Assembly: GCA_965365465.1 (NCBI GenBank) | Contig: CBDUBU010000216.1 | Location: 1-7,047 of the forward strand | Direction: 5' to 3' | Length of the DNA: 7,047 nt | DNA from: CBDUBU01 sp965365465 | Lineage (GTDB): Bacteria; Bacteroidota; Rhodothermia; Rhodothermales; DASSAV01 | Part shown: piece after piece, positions 1 through 5,994 of the stretch | How positions within the stretch are numbered: position 1 is the first letter of the stretch | Layout: every line of letters begins with the position of its first letter | Position numbers and translations under genes: made by a program | The notes under the pieces: model-generated | Told to the model about the DNA's origin: nothing | The model's input: only the letters and a program-made list of their open reading frames with translations | The model's database searches: none

Positions 1-228
1 CCCGCCCCGGTCTGCAATGGCGCCCACGTAAGGAGACAGCAGCGCGACCATAATGGCTGTCACCGTCACCGCGCGGGACCATAGAGACGTGCCGACCACC
101 TCGTCAGATGCCATCGCCTTCGTGAAGTAGGTGGCATAGATAAAGGTTACAACAAGCGTCGTGAAAGCAGAGTTGGCGAAGTCATACAGGGACCACGCGA
201 AAACTTCGCGCCGGTTGTAGGTGCGCAT
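1..228 (-). CDS. UMF1-family (Atg22-like) MFS transporter, N-terminal part only
   Basis: Reading leftward from the ATG at 226-228, the frame stays open for 76 codons to the window edge, so only the N-terminus is visible. It begins MRTYNRREVFAWSLYDFANS and continues AFTTLVVTFIYATYF. The W-x-L-Y-D-F-A-N-S-A-F motif at the start of the first membrane helix is characteristic of the UMF1/Atg22-like branch of the major facilitator superfamily. The visible part contains the first helix (about residues 11-34) and the second (about 50-70), the latter ending in PYVGAIADRGG, which matches the MFS loop 2-3 signature (G..aDr.G). An AGAGG Shine-Dalgarno sequence lies about 6 bases upstream of the start (revcomp of 229-240). 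It acts in the cytoplasmic membrane. Some relatives are implicated in amino-acid or metabolite efflux, but the substrate cannot be inferred. The family call is firm and the substrate is unknown. Confidence 0.85.
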   Translation of the reverse strand, partial: MRTYNRREVFAWSLYDFANSAFTTLVVTFIYATYFTKAMASDEVVGTSLWSRAVTVTAIMVALLSPYVGAIADRGG

Positions 229-340
229 TGCCTGCCTCTTTCAGCTTCCGGTAAGGATAGGAAAAGGGCAAAGGTAGCGAAAAAGCAGGCCGCGATCTAT
301 CGGGAAGCGCTTCGGAAAAGAAAAGGAAACCTGCCGGAAT

Positions 341-721
341 TCAACTCATGCTCGTCGTATAGGCAATCAGTTCCTTGAGCGGCAGATCCAGCGTCCAGGA
401 CTTCGGGGTGGGTTTCACCCAGCGCAGGCGCTCGGAAAGATTGTGCTTCCACTGTTCAACGTTTTGCAGCGACAGCTTGCGAGCCGATCCGTCCTCCAGA
501 TGCAACACGGCGTTCCATTTATGAGACGGTTCACGCTGCCACTCTACACGAGAAACGCGGTCCAGAGGAATGACCTCGCGGCGCTGCCCGCCGGGATGCC
601 ATCCCGACAGTTCGATCCTGTCCGGAAACAGACGGGCGCGGGTAAAAAACAGACGATCCTGTTCGTACTGGAAGCCTGTCTTGAGTAGAATGGTGCGGTG
701 CTGATACGGCCGGCTGTTCAT
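341..721 (-). CDS. Uncharacterised 126-residue protein, possible PH-like fold
   Basis: I do not recognise this family. It is a soluble 126-residue protein with no signal peptide, membrane segment or cysteine. The residue pattern alternates like a beta sandwich: FTRARLFPDRIELSGW (about 26-41), then VIPLDRVSRVEW, then NAVLHLEDGSARKLSL, followed by a helix-like VEQWKHNLSERLRW. That order of strands followed by a C-terminal amphipathic helix resembles bacterial PH-like or GRAM-like domains. This is a fold guess only. The start is supported by a GGAGAGGGAG Shine-Dalgarno stretch directly upstream (revcomp of 722-733). It lies 112 bases before the transporter gene on the same strand with no clear terminator between, so the two could be co-transcribed. 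It is probably a real gene, because of the good ribosome site and protein-like composition; the overlapping plus-strand frame at 443-688 lacks these. Confidence 0.72.
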   Translation of the reverse strand: MNSRPYQHRTILLKTGFQYEQDRLFFTRARLFPDRIELSGWHPGGQRREVIPLDRVSRVEWQREPSHKWNAVLHLEDGSARKLSLQNVEQWKHNLSERLRWVKPTPKSWTLDLPLKELIAYTTSMS

Positions 722-1022
722 AGCTCCCTCTCCGTCACTGATGAGCGCTGCTTACTATATCTACACGCAGACGCAGCTTAATAACGAATGGAAGCAATTA
801 TTTTGCCCGCTTTTCTTTACAAGTCGAGAGTTCGTCACAATCCGACGCTTTTTTCTTCTTTCGGAGAGGATCTGCCATACTCCACGCCTAGATGCCCGCC
901 TTTGTGGAGCATGACACACCGGAAGGCGCCGCGTGGCGCGGCTTCGCACCGCTACATTTACGTAAAGGATGCTTCCTTTTGTTCAACACGATGGGCAAGG
1001 CGGGGTCAACCGGCGCCCGGCG
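722..1022. other. Gene-free stretch between the hydrolase and the 126-residue protein gene
   Basis: These 301 bases lie between two minus-strand genes. I see no convincing gene. The short open frames here have no ribosome site and arginine/serine-rich, non-protein-like composition. Two small dyads occur: GCCGCG-tgg-CGCGGC (928-942), and AAAGGA-tgct-TCCTTT (about 963-979), which lies some 45-60 bases beyond the hydrolase stop codon. Either could help end hydrolase transcription, but neither is followed on the minus strand by a clear T-run, so I do not call a terminator. Confidence 0.5.
754..759 (-). promoter_or_regulatory. Possible -10 element for the 126-residue protein gene
   Basis: On the minus strand the hexamer TATAGT lies 32 bases upstream of the start codon at 721, which would give a 5' leader of about 25 bases including the Shine-Dalgarno sequence. 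The surrounding bases are AT-rich. No good -35 hexamer is seen at 16-18 bases spacing, so this is a weak call based on one box and its position. Confidence 0.28.
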
Positions 1023-2066
1023 CTAATGCAGAAACGATTCAATCATGGCGTTCACAGCTTCCGGGTCTTCCCACTGGGGAAGCAGCCCCGTCTGGATCCG
1101 TTGCACCTGAATCATGTCCGGATTGGCAGACACTATCTCCTCCAGCCGATCAAATCGCTGGACCGTACCGGGAGCCTTTTCCGGAATGATGAACAGCGAC
1201 GGCGCCTTCAGCTTCGCATAGGCTCTGCGGGCGTACTCATTCATAAACAAGGCGCCTTCCACAAACCACCGAGGCGCATGATGCGCCCCCCGGACATGGG
1301 ACGTGAGGTACGCGCGACGGACAAGTTCTTCCGGAATGTTCGCGTTTTCTGCAAACACCTGCCGCTGGTAAAACCCCTTGATCGACTCCTCGCTGGTCAG
1401 CCGCGCGAAAAACAGTTCAAAGGCCCCGATCCCGCTTGCCACTTCGATCAAGCTGCGCTGCAACAGGGATGCCTCCGTATCCTCTCCCAGGGCCGTCGGC
1501 GACACACATACCAGCTTGCGTACGAGGAAAGGAAACGCATTGGCAATAGTCGCTGCATACTCGCAGGCGAGCGAGAGCGCCACGACATCCGAAGGTTCCT
1601 GCACGTCCTCGCTCAGAAATCGCCGCAACTGACGCTGGAAAAGGCCCGGACGGTAATGCACCGGAGGCCGTTCCGAGCGCCCGAACCCGAACCAGTCCAG
1701 CGCATAAACAGGCCGGCTGGTTTGAGATGCGAAGTGCTCGAAAAAAGGCTTCATCTCGAAACTCGAAGCCGCCGCGTTGATGCTGTGCAGCAGCACGATG
1801 GGCGTTCCCGAACCGGGACGTTTGTAGAACCGCGCTTTTCCCTCCATCAGTTCCAGTTCCCCGACTTCCGCGTCAAGCGCAGGCGGCAACTGACCTGCCG
1901 ATGGAAACTTGGTCCGCCGTGACTTTTCGAGCACGGCTCCTGTCAACAGCGCCCCGACAGCCACCGATCCGGTGATCAGAGCTTTCGTGCGCGTCTGGTT
2001 CATCCAGGCATCCCCATTGCTCGAATTACCGGACAACCATTTTTTTAACACTGAGGTAACGGCCAT
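1023..2066 (-). CDS. Membrane-anchored alpha/beta hydrolase-fold protein with degenerate triad
   Basis: This is a 347-residue alpha/beta hydrolase-fold protein. Near the N-terminus a hydrophobic segment (ALITGSVAVGALLTGAVL, about residues 29-46) followed by KSRR suggests a single membrane anchor. The fold signatures follow in order: IVLLHSINAAASSFEM (oxyanion-hole loop, HS where many members have HG), ALDWFGFGRSERPP, and the nucleophile elbow VVALSLACEYAA with Ser165. The usual triad Asp position reads PEKAPG (Ala298) and the usual G-H-x-P reads G-L-L-P (Leu328), so the acid and the histidine seem to be missing. The substrate is unknown, and it may not be a conventional esterase. The start at 2066 has only a poor ribosome site. 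An alternative in-frame ATG at 2003 (MNQTRTK) has GGGGA about 7 bases upstream and still keeps the anchor. It is divergent from the sulfur operon, with no evident functional link. Confidence 0.85.
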   Translation of the reverse strand: MAVTSVLKKWLSGNSSNGDAWMNQTRTKALITGSVAVGALLTGAVLEKSRRTKFPSAGQLPPALDAEVGELELMEGKARFYKRPGSGTPIVLLHSINAAASSFEMKPFFEHFASQTSRPVYALDWFGFGRSERPPVHYRPGLFQRQLRRFLSEDVQEPSDVVALSLACEYAATIANAFPFLVRKLVCVSPTALGEDTEASLLQRSLIEVASGIGAFELFFARLTSEESIKGFYQRQVFAENANIPEELVRRAYLTSHVRGAHHAPRWFVEGALFMNEYARRAYAKLKAPSLFIIPEKAPGTVQRFDRLEEIVSANPDMIQVQRIQTGLLPQWEDPEAVNAMIESFLH

Positions 2067-2152
2067 TTATGCAATATCTGTTTCTTCTATAACTTTTCGG
2101 GTTCTTCTATATGATATACACCCGCCGCGCCCCGAGGATCTAATGCATCAGC

Positions 2153-2184
2153 CTGTGCAGACGAGATTTTTTCATTATGCACAG
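2153..2184. repeat. Spaced inverted repeat CTGTGCA-N18-TGCACAG in the divergent intergenic region
   Basis: Perfect 7-base arms CTGTGCA (2153-2159) and TGCACAG (2178-2184) are separated by 18 bases that include a T6 run. The right arm continues into ATCC. A matching GGATCT lies left of the left arm at 2136-2141, offset by extra bases. The element sits about 60 bases upstream of the operon promoter and about 87 bases upstream of the hydrolase start. It could be a binding site for a dimeric regulator or a weak hairpin. This is inferred from symmetry and position only. Confidence 0.35.
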
Positions 2185-2242
2185 ATCCGTGGGTGAAAAG
2201 GCCGGAACCTGTTACATAATCTCTCGCTTCAACCCGACAGCA

Positions 2243-2271
2243 TTGACTTAGTCTGTCTCTTTGCGTATTCT
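2243..2271 (+). promoter_or_regulatory. Sigma70-like promoter of the sulfite reductase operon leader
   Basis: TTGACT (2243-2248) and TATTCT (2266-2271) are separated by exactly 17 bases. This gives five of six matches to the -35 consensus and four of six to the -10 consensus. Initiation would be expected near 2278, leaving a leader of about 290 bases before the sulfite reductase ATG. It is the best promoter-like sequence in the divergent region, and nothing comparable lies between the downstream terminator and the gene. The Bacteroidia-type TAnnTTTG box was not seen here. Confidence 0.6.
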
Positions 2272-2335
2272 TCAAACTTCAATCTGACCACCAGCCGCAT
2301 TTTACAGTGATCGCTTCCCGTTCTTCCCGCCAGGT

Positions 2336-2401
2336 ATGCTTTTGTTGTGGATGTATGTGTATGACATCTACCGCCCTTTGTGCCTGCACGGGAAAATGTA
2401 G
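2336..2401 (+). CDS. Candidate 21-codon leader peptide (upstream ORF) with one Cys codon
   Basis: An ATG at 2336 opens a 21-codon frame ending at the TAG at 2399-2401. The peptide begins MLLLWMYVYDIYRPLC and ends LHGKM. It lies inside the presumed leader transcript, about 58 bases after the expected start site and 58 bases before the terminator hairpin. A single Cys codon (TGC, 2381-2383) occurs at position 16, preceded by Tyr-Arg-Pro-Leu. Cysteine availability is the natural signal for sulfate assimilation genes, and Cys-codon leader peptides are known upstream of sulfur genes in other phyla, so a sensing role is plausible. Against it, the ribosome site is poor (only CAGG immediately before the ATG), the frame is short enough to arise by chance, and there is one Cys codon rather than a run. 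An internal ATG at 2351 is an alternative start. Confidence 0.35.
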   Translation: MLLLWMYVYDIYRPLCLHGKM

Positions 2402-2420
2402 CGACCACACGACCTGTCCC

Positions 2421-2457
2421 CTCTTCTAAAGAGAATCCGGTCTGAAGTCTCTCAGAC
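2421..2457 (+). promoter_or_regulatory. Two adjacent leader hairpins with a mutually exclusive alternative pairing
   Basis: Hairpin A is CTCTT (2421-2425), loop CTA with 3 bases, and AAGAG (2429-2433). Hairpin B is GTCTGA (2440-2445), a 6-base loop, and TCAGAC (2452-2457). AGAGA (2430-2434) can instead pair with TCTCT (2448-2452), which would disrupt both. They sit between the upstream reading frame and the terminator, where an attenuation switch would be expected. The pairings are visible in the sequence. That they switch is inference. Confidence 0.35.
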
Positions 2458-2459
2458 GC

Positions 2460-2494
2460 AACCCACTCCCTGCAAGCAGGCGAGTGGGTTTTTT
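2460..2494 (+). terminator. Strong intrinsic terminator upstream of the sulfite reductase gene (probable attenuator)
   Basis: The outer stem AACCCACTC (2460-2468) pairs perfectly with GAGTGGGTT (2482-2490). An inner stem CCTG/CAGG (2469-2472 with 2477-2480) closes a CAAG loop, with one bulged C at 2481. The 3' arm runs into six consecutive T residues (2489-2494). This is a textbook factor-independent terminator on the plus strand. No full gene precedes it on this strand, only the leader from the promoter at 2243, and it stands 78 bases before the sulfite reductase ATG. It therefore either attenuates the operon or ends a small independent RNA of roughly 215 bases. Confidence 0.82.
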
Positions 2495-2501
2495 GCTTTA
2501 G

Positions 2502-2523
2502 GCGCGTGCTCTGCAAAACGCGC
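2502..2523 (+). promoter_or_regulatory. GC-rich hairpin between the attenuator and the sulfite reductase start
   Basis: GCGCGT (2502-2507) pairs with ACGCGC (2518-2523) around a 10-base loop. It lies 48 bases before the ATG and overlaps the alternative GTG at 2506. A GTG buried in this stem right after a terminator is an unlikely start, which supports the ATG at 2572. Any role in mRNA stability or translation is speculative. Confidence 0.3.
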
Positions 2524-2571
2524 GTTTCCTCCTCCCAACCCGAACAATCAGCCCTAAAACTGCGCATTCGT

Positions 2572-4365
2572 ATGCCGATACAGAACTCCGACCATAAACG
2601 TCCTGCCGTCACGCTTCCCCCCGCGCTTGCAAAGGAACCCCAGCCTGCCCTGCCGCCGTCGGCGTCCGACGGCTCCTCGCCTGCGCCGAGCAAGGTGGAA
2701 AAGATCAAGAAAGGCAGCCAGGGACTCCGGGGCGGCCTCAAGGAACAGGCCTCCCTGGACACGGATCATTTTCAGGACGCCGAAACGCAGCTCCTCAAGT
2801 TTCACGGCGTCTACCAGCAAGACGACCGGGACAATCGCAAGGGCGGCAAGGAATACATTTTCATGACGCGTTCCCGCCTTCCGGGAGGCCGGCTTTCGGC
2901 GGAGCAGTACCTTGCCCACGAGCAATTGGCAGACACGTTCGGGAACGGAACCCTCCGCGTGACCACGCGCCAGGCCATCCAGCTTCACGGCGTCATCAAG
3001 GGCAACCTTCAGCAAACCTTGCGCACGCTGAACGAACAACTCGTAACCACCCTCGGAGCCTGCGGCGATGTGGTGCGCAATGTGATGTGCTGCCCCGTCC
3101 CTTCCAGCGATCCGCTGCGGCGTGAAATCGAAACCATCGCGCAACAGATCTCGGATCGCTTTTTACCCACGACGAGCGCCTACCACGAAATCTGGCTCGA
3201 CGGAGAAAAAGCAGTTCTGGAGGAAACGGCCTCCAACACACCTGACCCCATCTACGGCCAGTCCTACCTGCCCCGGAAGTTCAAGATCGGGATTGCCTTT
3301 CCGGGAGATAACTGCGTGGACGTGTATACGCATGATGTGGGCCTCATTCCGGTCGTTGAGGAAGGCGTTTTGAAGGGCTTCAACGTCATCGTCGGCGGCG
3401 GGCTTGGCATGACCCACAAGAAGCCTTCTACGTTTCCACGGCTGGGCGATCCCCTGGCCTTTGCGCCGAAAAAGGAGATCATCGGGGTCATCGAGGCCAT
3501 TGTGGCCGTTCAGCGTGACCACGGCGACCGCTCCGACCGGAAGCACGCCCGCATGAAATACCTCATCCATGACTGGGGCCTCGAACGGTTTCGCCGTGAA
3601 GTGGAAACCCGCCTCGGACGCAAGCTGCTGCCCCCGGCTCCTGCGCCGCCGCTCGAACACCACCTCCACCTTGGCTGGAACCGGCAGGCCGACGGCTTCT
3701 GGCATCTCGGCGTCTCCATCGAGAACGGACGGATTCAGGATGAGGGCGATTACCGGCTCAAGTCCGGCTTGCACGAAATCATCGCCACCCTGCGCCCCGG
3801 CATCCGCCTCACGCCGAATCAGGATATGCTGCTGACGGGCATCCGCACGGAAGACAGACCGCTCGTGGATTCCATCCTCCAAAAGAACGGCGTCCTACCT
3901 GCTTCGGAACTGAGCACTGTGCAGAAACTCTCGATAGCCTGCCCGGCCATGCCGACCTGCGGCCTTGCCATCACCGAGTCGGAGCGCGTGCTGCCCCAGG
4001 TGATCGACGAGATGGAATACGCCCTGAAGGAAATCGGCCTGGACGACGAGCCGATCTCCGTCAGGATGACCGGATGCCCGAACGGCTGCGCTCGCCCCTA
4101 CGTGTCGGACATCGGATTCGTAGGCCGATCCCTGAACCAGTACACCGTCTTTCTGGGAGGCCAGACGAACGGCACGCGCCTGAACCGTCCGTACCGCGAC
4201 CTCGTACCCCTTGAAGAACTGGTAGACTCGCTCCGCCCGCTTTTTCTGCGTTTCAAGGAAGAACGGGCAGACGCCGAAACCTTCGGGGACTATTGCGACC
4301 GCATCGGCATCGACGCGCTCCGGGAATACACGTCAACCGTGGAGGTCCCTGCCGATGCGCGTTAA
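2572..4365 (+). CDS. cysI: Assimilatory sulfite reductase hemoprotein subunit (CysI/Sir type)
   Basis: This 597-residue protein reduces sulfite to sulfide with six electrons in the cytoplasm, using siroheme coupled to a [4Fe-4S] cluster. After a Pro/Ala-rich N-terminus (about 1-40), KFHGVYQQDDRD matches the CysI signature. The first ferredoxin-like half-domain contains TRSRLPGG (99-106), and the second begins at about HLHLGW (364-369). Cluster cysteines are C457 and C463 (CPAMPTC) and C502 and C506 (TGCPNGC). The 39-residue spacing between the pairs equals that of E. coli CysI. Sulfite-binding basic residues appear kept: R100/R102, R169 (RNVMC) and K236/K238 (PRKFK). CPAMPTC resembles CysI (CVSFPTC) more than nitrite reductase. 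The frame could extend to a GTG at 2506, but the ATG at 2572 is preferred because the GTG sits in a hairpin just after the terminator. No CysJ flavoprotein gene is adjacent, so the donor may be ferredoxin or a distant CysJ. It is the first gene of the operon and overlaps cobA by 11 bases. Confidence 0.94.
   Translation: MPIQNSDHKRPAVTLPPALAKEPQPALPPSASDGSSPAPSKVEKIKKGSQGLRGGLKEQASLDTDHFQDAETQLLKFHGVYQQDDRDNRKGGKEYIFMTRSRLPGGRLSAEQYLAHEQLADTFGNGTLRVTTRQAIQLHGVIKGNLQQTLRTLNEQLVTTLGACGDVVRNVMCCPVPSSDPLRREIETIAQQISDRFLPTTSAYHEIWLDGEKAVLEETASNTPDPIYGQSYLPRKFKIGIAFPGDNCVDVYTHDVGLIPVVEEGVLKGFNVIVGGGLGMTHKKPSTFPRLGDPLAFAPKKEIIGVIEAIVAVQRDHGDRSDRKHARMKYLIHDWGLERFRREVETRLGRKLLPPAPAPPLEHHLHLGWNRQADGFWHLGVSIENGRIQDEGDYRLKSGLHEIIATLRPGIRLTPNQDMLLTGIRTEDRPLVDSILQKNGVLPASELSTVQKLSIACPAMPTCGLAITESERVLPQVIDEMEYALKEIGLDDEPISVRMTGCPNGCARPYVSDIGFVGRSLNQYTVFLGGQTNGTRLNRPYRDLVPLEELVDSLRPLFLRFKEERADAETFGDYCDRIGIDALREYTSTVEVPADAR
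4341..4346 (+). promoter_or_regulatory. Shine-Dalgarno GGAGGT for cobA, inside the cysI coding region
   Basis: GGAGGT is a full-strength ribosome binding site 8 bases before the ATG at 4355. It lies within the last codons of the sulfite reductase gene and fixes the methyltransferase start, which overlaps the upstream stop codon by 11 bases. It also shows that this organism uses Shine-Dalgarno initiation for at least some genes. Confidence 0.85.
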
Positions 4366-5248
4366 CCCCGGAACCGTATACCTCGTGGGAGCCGGACCCG
4401 GCGACCCCGAACTGATCACCGTGCGCGGCCTTTCGCTGCTCCGCGCGGCGGATGTGGTCGTCTATGACCGGCTCGTCCATCCCGACCTGCTAAACGAAGT
4501 GCGGCGCGATGCGGAACTGCTTTATGTAGGAAAAGCAGCCCACCGGCACGTCATGACGCAGGAGCAGATCAATGCGTTGCTCGTGGCACGGGCGCAGCAA
4601 GGGCGCGTGGTGGTGCGGCTCAAGGGCGGCGATCCTTTCGTGTTCGGTCGCGGCGGCGAAGAAGGACAGACGCTCGCGGAAGCAGGCATTCCGTTTGAAG
4701 TCGTGCCCGGCATCACCAGCGCCGTCAGCGTGCCGGCTTATGCAGGCATTCCTGTTACCCACCGGGGCGTGGCAACGTCCTTCACGGTGCTCACCGGCCA
4801 CACGTGCGACCCTGCCGCCGCCGATCTTGACTGGGAGGCGCTGGCGAAGGTGGATACGCTCGTCATCCTCATGGGCCTGACCCGCCTGCCGCAGATCGTC
4901 GCGCGCCTGATGGAACACGGACGGCCCGCGTCCACTCCGGTCGCCGTCATCGAACGCGGCTGCACACCGCAGCAGGTGGTCGTAACCGGAGACCTGTCCA
5001 CGATAGCCGGACGGATCAGCCGCATTGCCCCCCCGGCCATCATCGTCGTGGGCGAGGTGGTTCGCCTCCGCGAAACCCTCGCCTGGTTCGACCCTTCCGC
5101 GAAAGCGTCGGATGAACCGGACCTCTGGCAACAACCTCATGCACCGGCGGCTTTTGCAGCTTCGCTGCGACAGCCCATCCCGCACGCGCATTCCCACCCA
5201 GGCAAACACCAGCCCTACGATAAAGATGACCTCATCCACCAGGAATAA
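4355..5248 (+). CDS. cobA: Uroporphyrinogen-III C-methyltransferase (SUMT) with His-rich tail
   Basis: This enzyme methylates uroporphyrinogen III at C2 and C7 with two S-adenosylmethionines, giving precorrin-2, the branch point to siroheme and cobalamin. The family motifs are clear: YLVGAGPGDPELIT (residues 9-22), VRLKGGDPFVFGRGGEE (87-103) and the PGITSAVSVPAYAGIPVTHRG region. These form the tetrapyrrole methylase fold. The protein has 297 residues, whereas single-domain SUMTs are usually about 250-280. After the core ends near LRETLAWFD, about 50 further residues follow, ending in a His-rich tail (HAHSHPGKH, then IHQE) not expected in this family. The start is set by GGAGGT. The 3' end overlaps the cysH start by 23 bases, so the genes are probably translationally coupled. 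It is a stand-alone enzyme, unlike the fused E. coli CysG, and here it surely serves siroheme supply for the adjacent sulfite reductase. Confidence 0.93.
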   Translation: MRVNPGTVYLVGAGPGDPELITVRGLSLLRAADVVVYDRLVHPDLLNEVRRDAELLYVGKAAHRHVMTQEQINALLVARAQQGRVVVRLKGGDPFVFGRGGEEGQTLAEAGIPFEVVPGITSAVSVPAYAGIPVTHRGVATSFTVLTGHTCDPAAADLDWEALAKVDTLVILMGLTRLPQIVARLMEHGRPASTPVAVIERGCTPQQVVVTGDLSTIAGRISRIAPPAIIVVGEVVRLRETLAWFDPSAKASDEPDLWQQPHAPAAFAASLRQPIPHAHSHPGKHQPYDKDDLIHQE

Positions 5249-5960
5249 CCAGGCGCAGACGGACTGGACCCCTGAAGCCTTGCAAGTCGTCAGCGAAGAG
5301 CTTGAAAGAAGCTCTCCGCGCGAAGTGCTGCAATGGGGCATCCGGAACTTCGCCCCGGACCTTGCGCTTGCCACCGGCTTTGGTCCTTCGGGTGTGGTGC
5401 TCATGCACCTGATTTCGTCCCTGAAACCGGAGACTCCCGTTTTTTATCTGGATACCGACCTCTACTTCCCGGAAACGTATGCGCTGAAAGACCAGATCGA
5501 ACAACGCTTCGGCATCCGGTTCACGGTTGTTCCGGCCAGTCTTTCGCTCGACGCCCAGGAAAACCTGTACGGGCCGGCGCTGTGGGAGCGGGAGCCGGAC
5601 AAGTGCTGCTTCCTGCGCAAGGTGCTGCCGCTCAGGCATTTTCTCTCCACGAAGAAGGCATGGGTGTCGGGAATCCGGAGGGACCAGGCCGCGAGCCGCG
5701 CCGGAACCGGCATCGTCGAATGGGACAGCGCCAACCGCCTCGTCAAGCTCAACCCCCTCGCCAACTGGACCTCCGCCGACGTGTGGAGCTACGTACGGAC
5801 CTACGACCTTCCGTACAACCAGCTTCACGACCAGGGCTATCCCAGCGTGGGGTGCATACCCTGCACCGCGCCGGTTGCGCCGGGTGAGGACGAGCGTTCG
5901 GGCCGCTGGCGCGGGCACCAGAAAACCGAGTGCGGCATTCACCTGAAACTGCAACTGTAG
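5226..5960 (+). CDS. cysH: Iron-sulfur APS/PAPS reductase (CysH)
   Basis: This enzyme reduces adenylyl sulfate (APS), or possibly PAPS, to sulfite with thioredoxin as donor. It is the step before CysI. Chosen from the ATG at 5226, it has 244 residues, normal for CysH. TGFGPSGVVLMHL (about 50-62) is the nucleotide-binding PP-loop region. KCCFLRKVLPL (C127, C128) and VGCIPC (C210, C213) form the four-cysteine [4Fe-4S] site, and ECGIH with Cys236 near the C-terminus is the catalytic motif. The CC/CxxC set is absent from the E. coli PAPS reductase and typical of APS-using enzymes, so APS is the likelier substrate, though some cluster-bearing members accept both. In-frame ATGs at 5112 and 5139 would need overlaps of over 100 bases with cobA and add an Arg/Ser-rich, non-protein-like leader, so they are rejected. 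The ribosome site is weak (GATAAAG), consistent with coupling to cobA. Confidence 0.93.
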   Translation: MTSSTRNNQAQTDWTPEALQVVSEELERSSPREVLQWGIRNFAPDLALATGFGPSGVVLMHLISSLKPETPVFYLDTDLYFPETYALKDQIEQRFGIRFTVVPASLSLDAQENLYGPALWEREPDKCCFLRKVLPLRHFLSTKKAWVSGIRRDQAASRAGTGIVEWDSANRLVKLNPLANWTSADVWSYVRTYDLPYNQLHDQGYPSVGCIPCTAPVAPGEDERSGRWRGHQKTECGIHLKLQL

Positions 5961-5994
5961 ACGCTTCGGCGCTGCCGTCCTGATCGACACGGCC

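Noticed and set aside
229..340. GAAGCGCTTC palindrome (304-313) as a terminator after the 126-residue protein gene
   Set aside because: It is a 10-base perfect palindrome without room for a hairpin loop and without a following T-run.
969..1922. Long plus-strand open frame opposite the alpha/beta hydrolase
   Set aside because: It is Arg/His/Pro-rich without recognisable motifs and lies entirely antisense to a gene with clear hydrolase signatures, so it is a codon-bias shadow.
2278..2500. SAM-I (S-box), SAM-II or T-box riboswitch in the cysI leader
   Set aside because: A GCAACC stretch (2458-2463) before the terminator recalls the S-box, but the other conserved core segments and the four-way junction stems, and the T-box GGGTGGAACC motif, were not found by eye. 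An Rfam scan would be decisive.
2506..2571. GTG at 2506 as the cysI start
   Set aside because: It is buried in a GC-rich hairpin immediately after the terminator, lacks a ribosome site and would add 22 residues with no family similarity.
2229..2762. 177-codon minus-strand frame covering the operon leader
   Set aside because: It crosses the promoter, the terminator and the 5' end of cysI on the opposite strand. It has no protein-family motif and low-complexity Gly/Ser/Arg composition.
3163..3882. 239-codon minus-strand frame inside the sulfite reductase gene
   Set aside because: It is antisense to strongly conserved CysI sequence, has no ribosome site and no family motifs.
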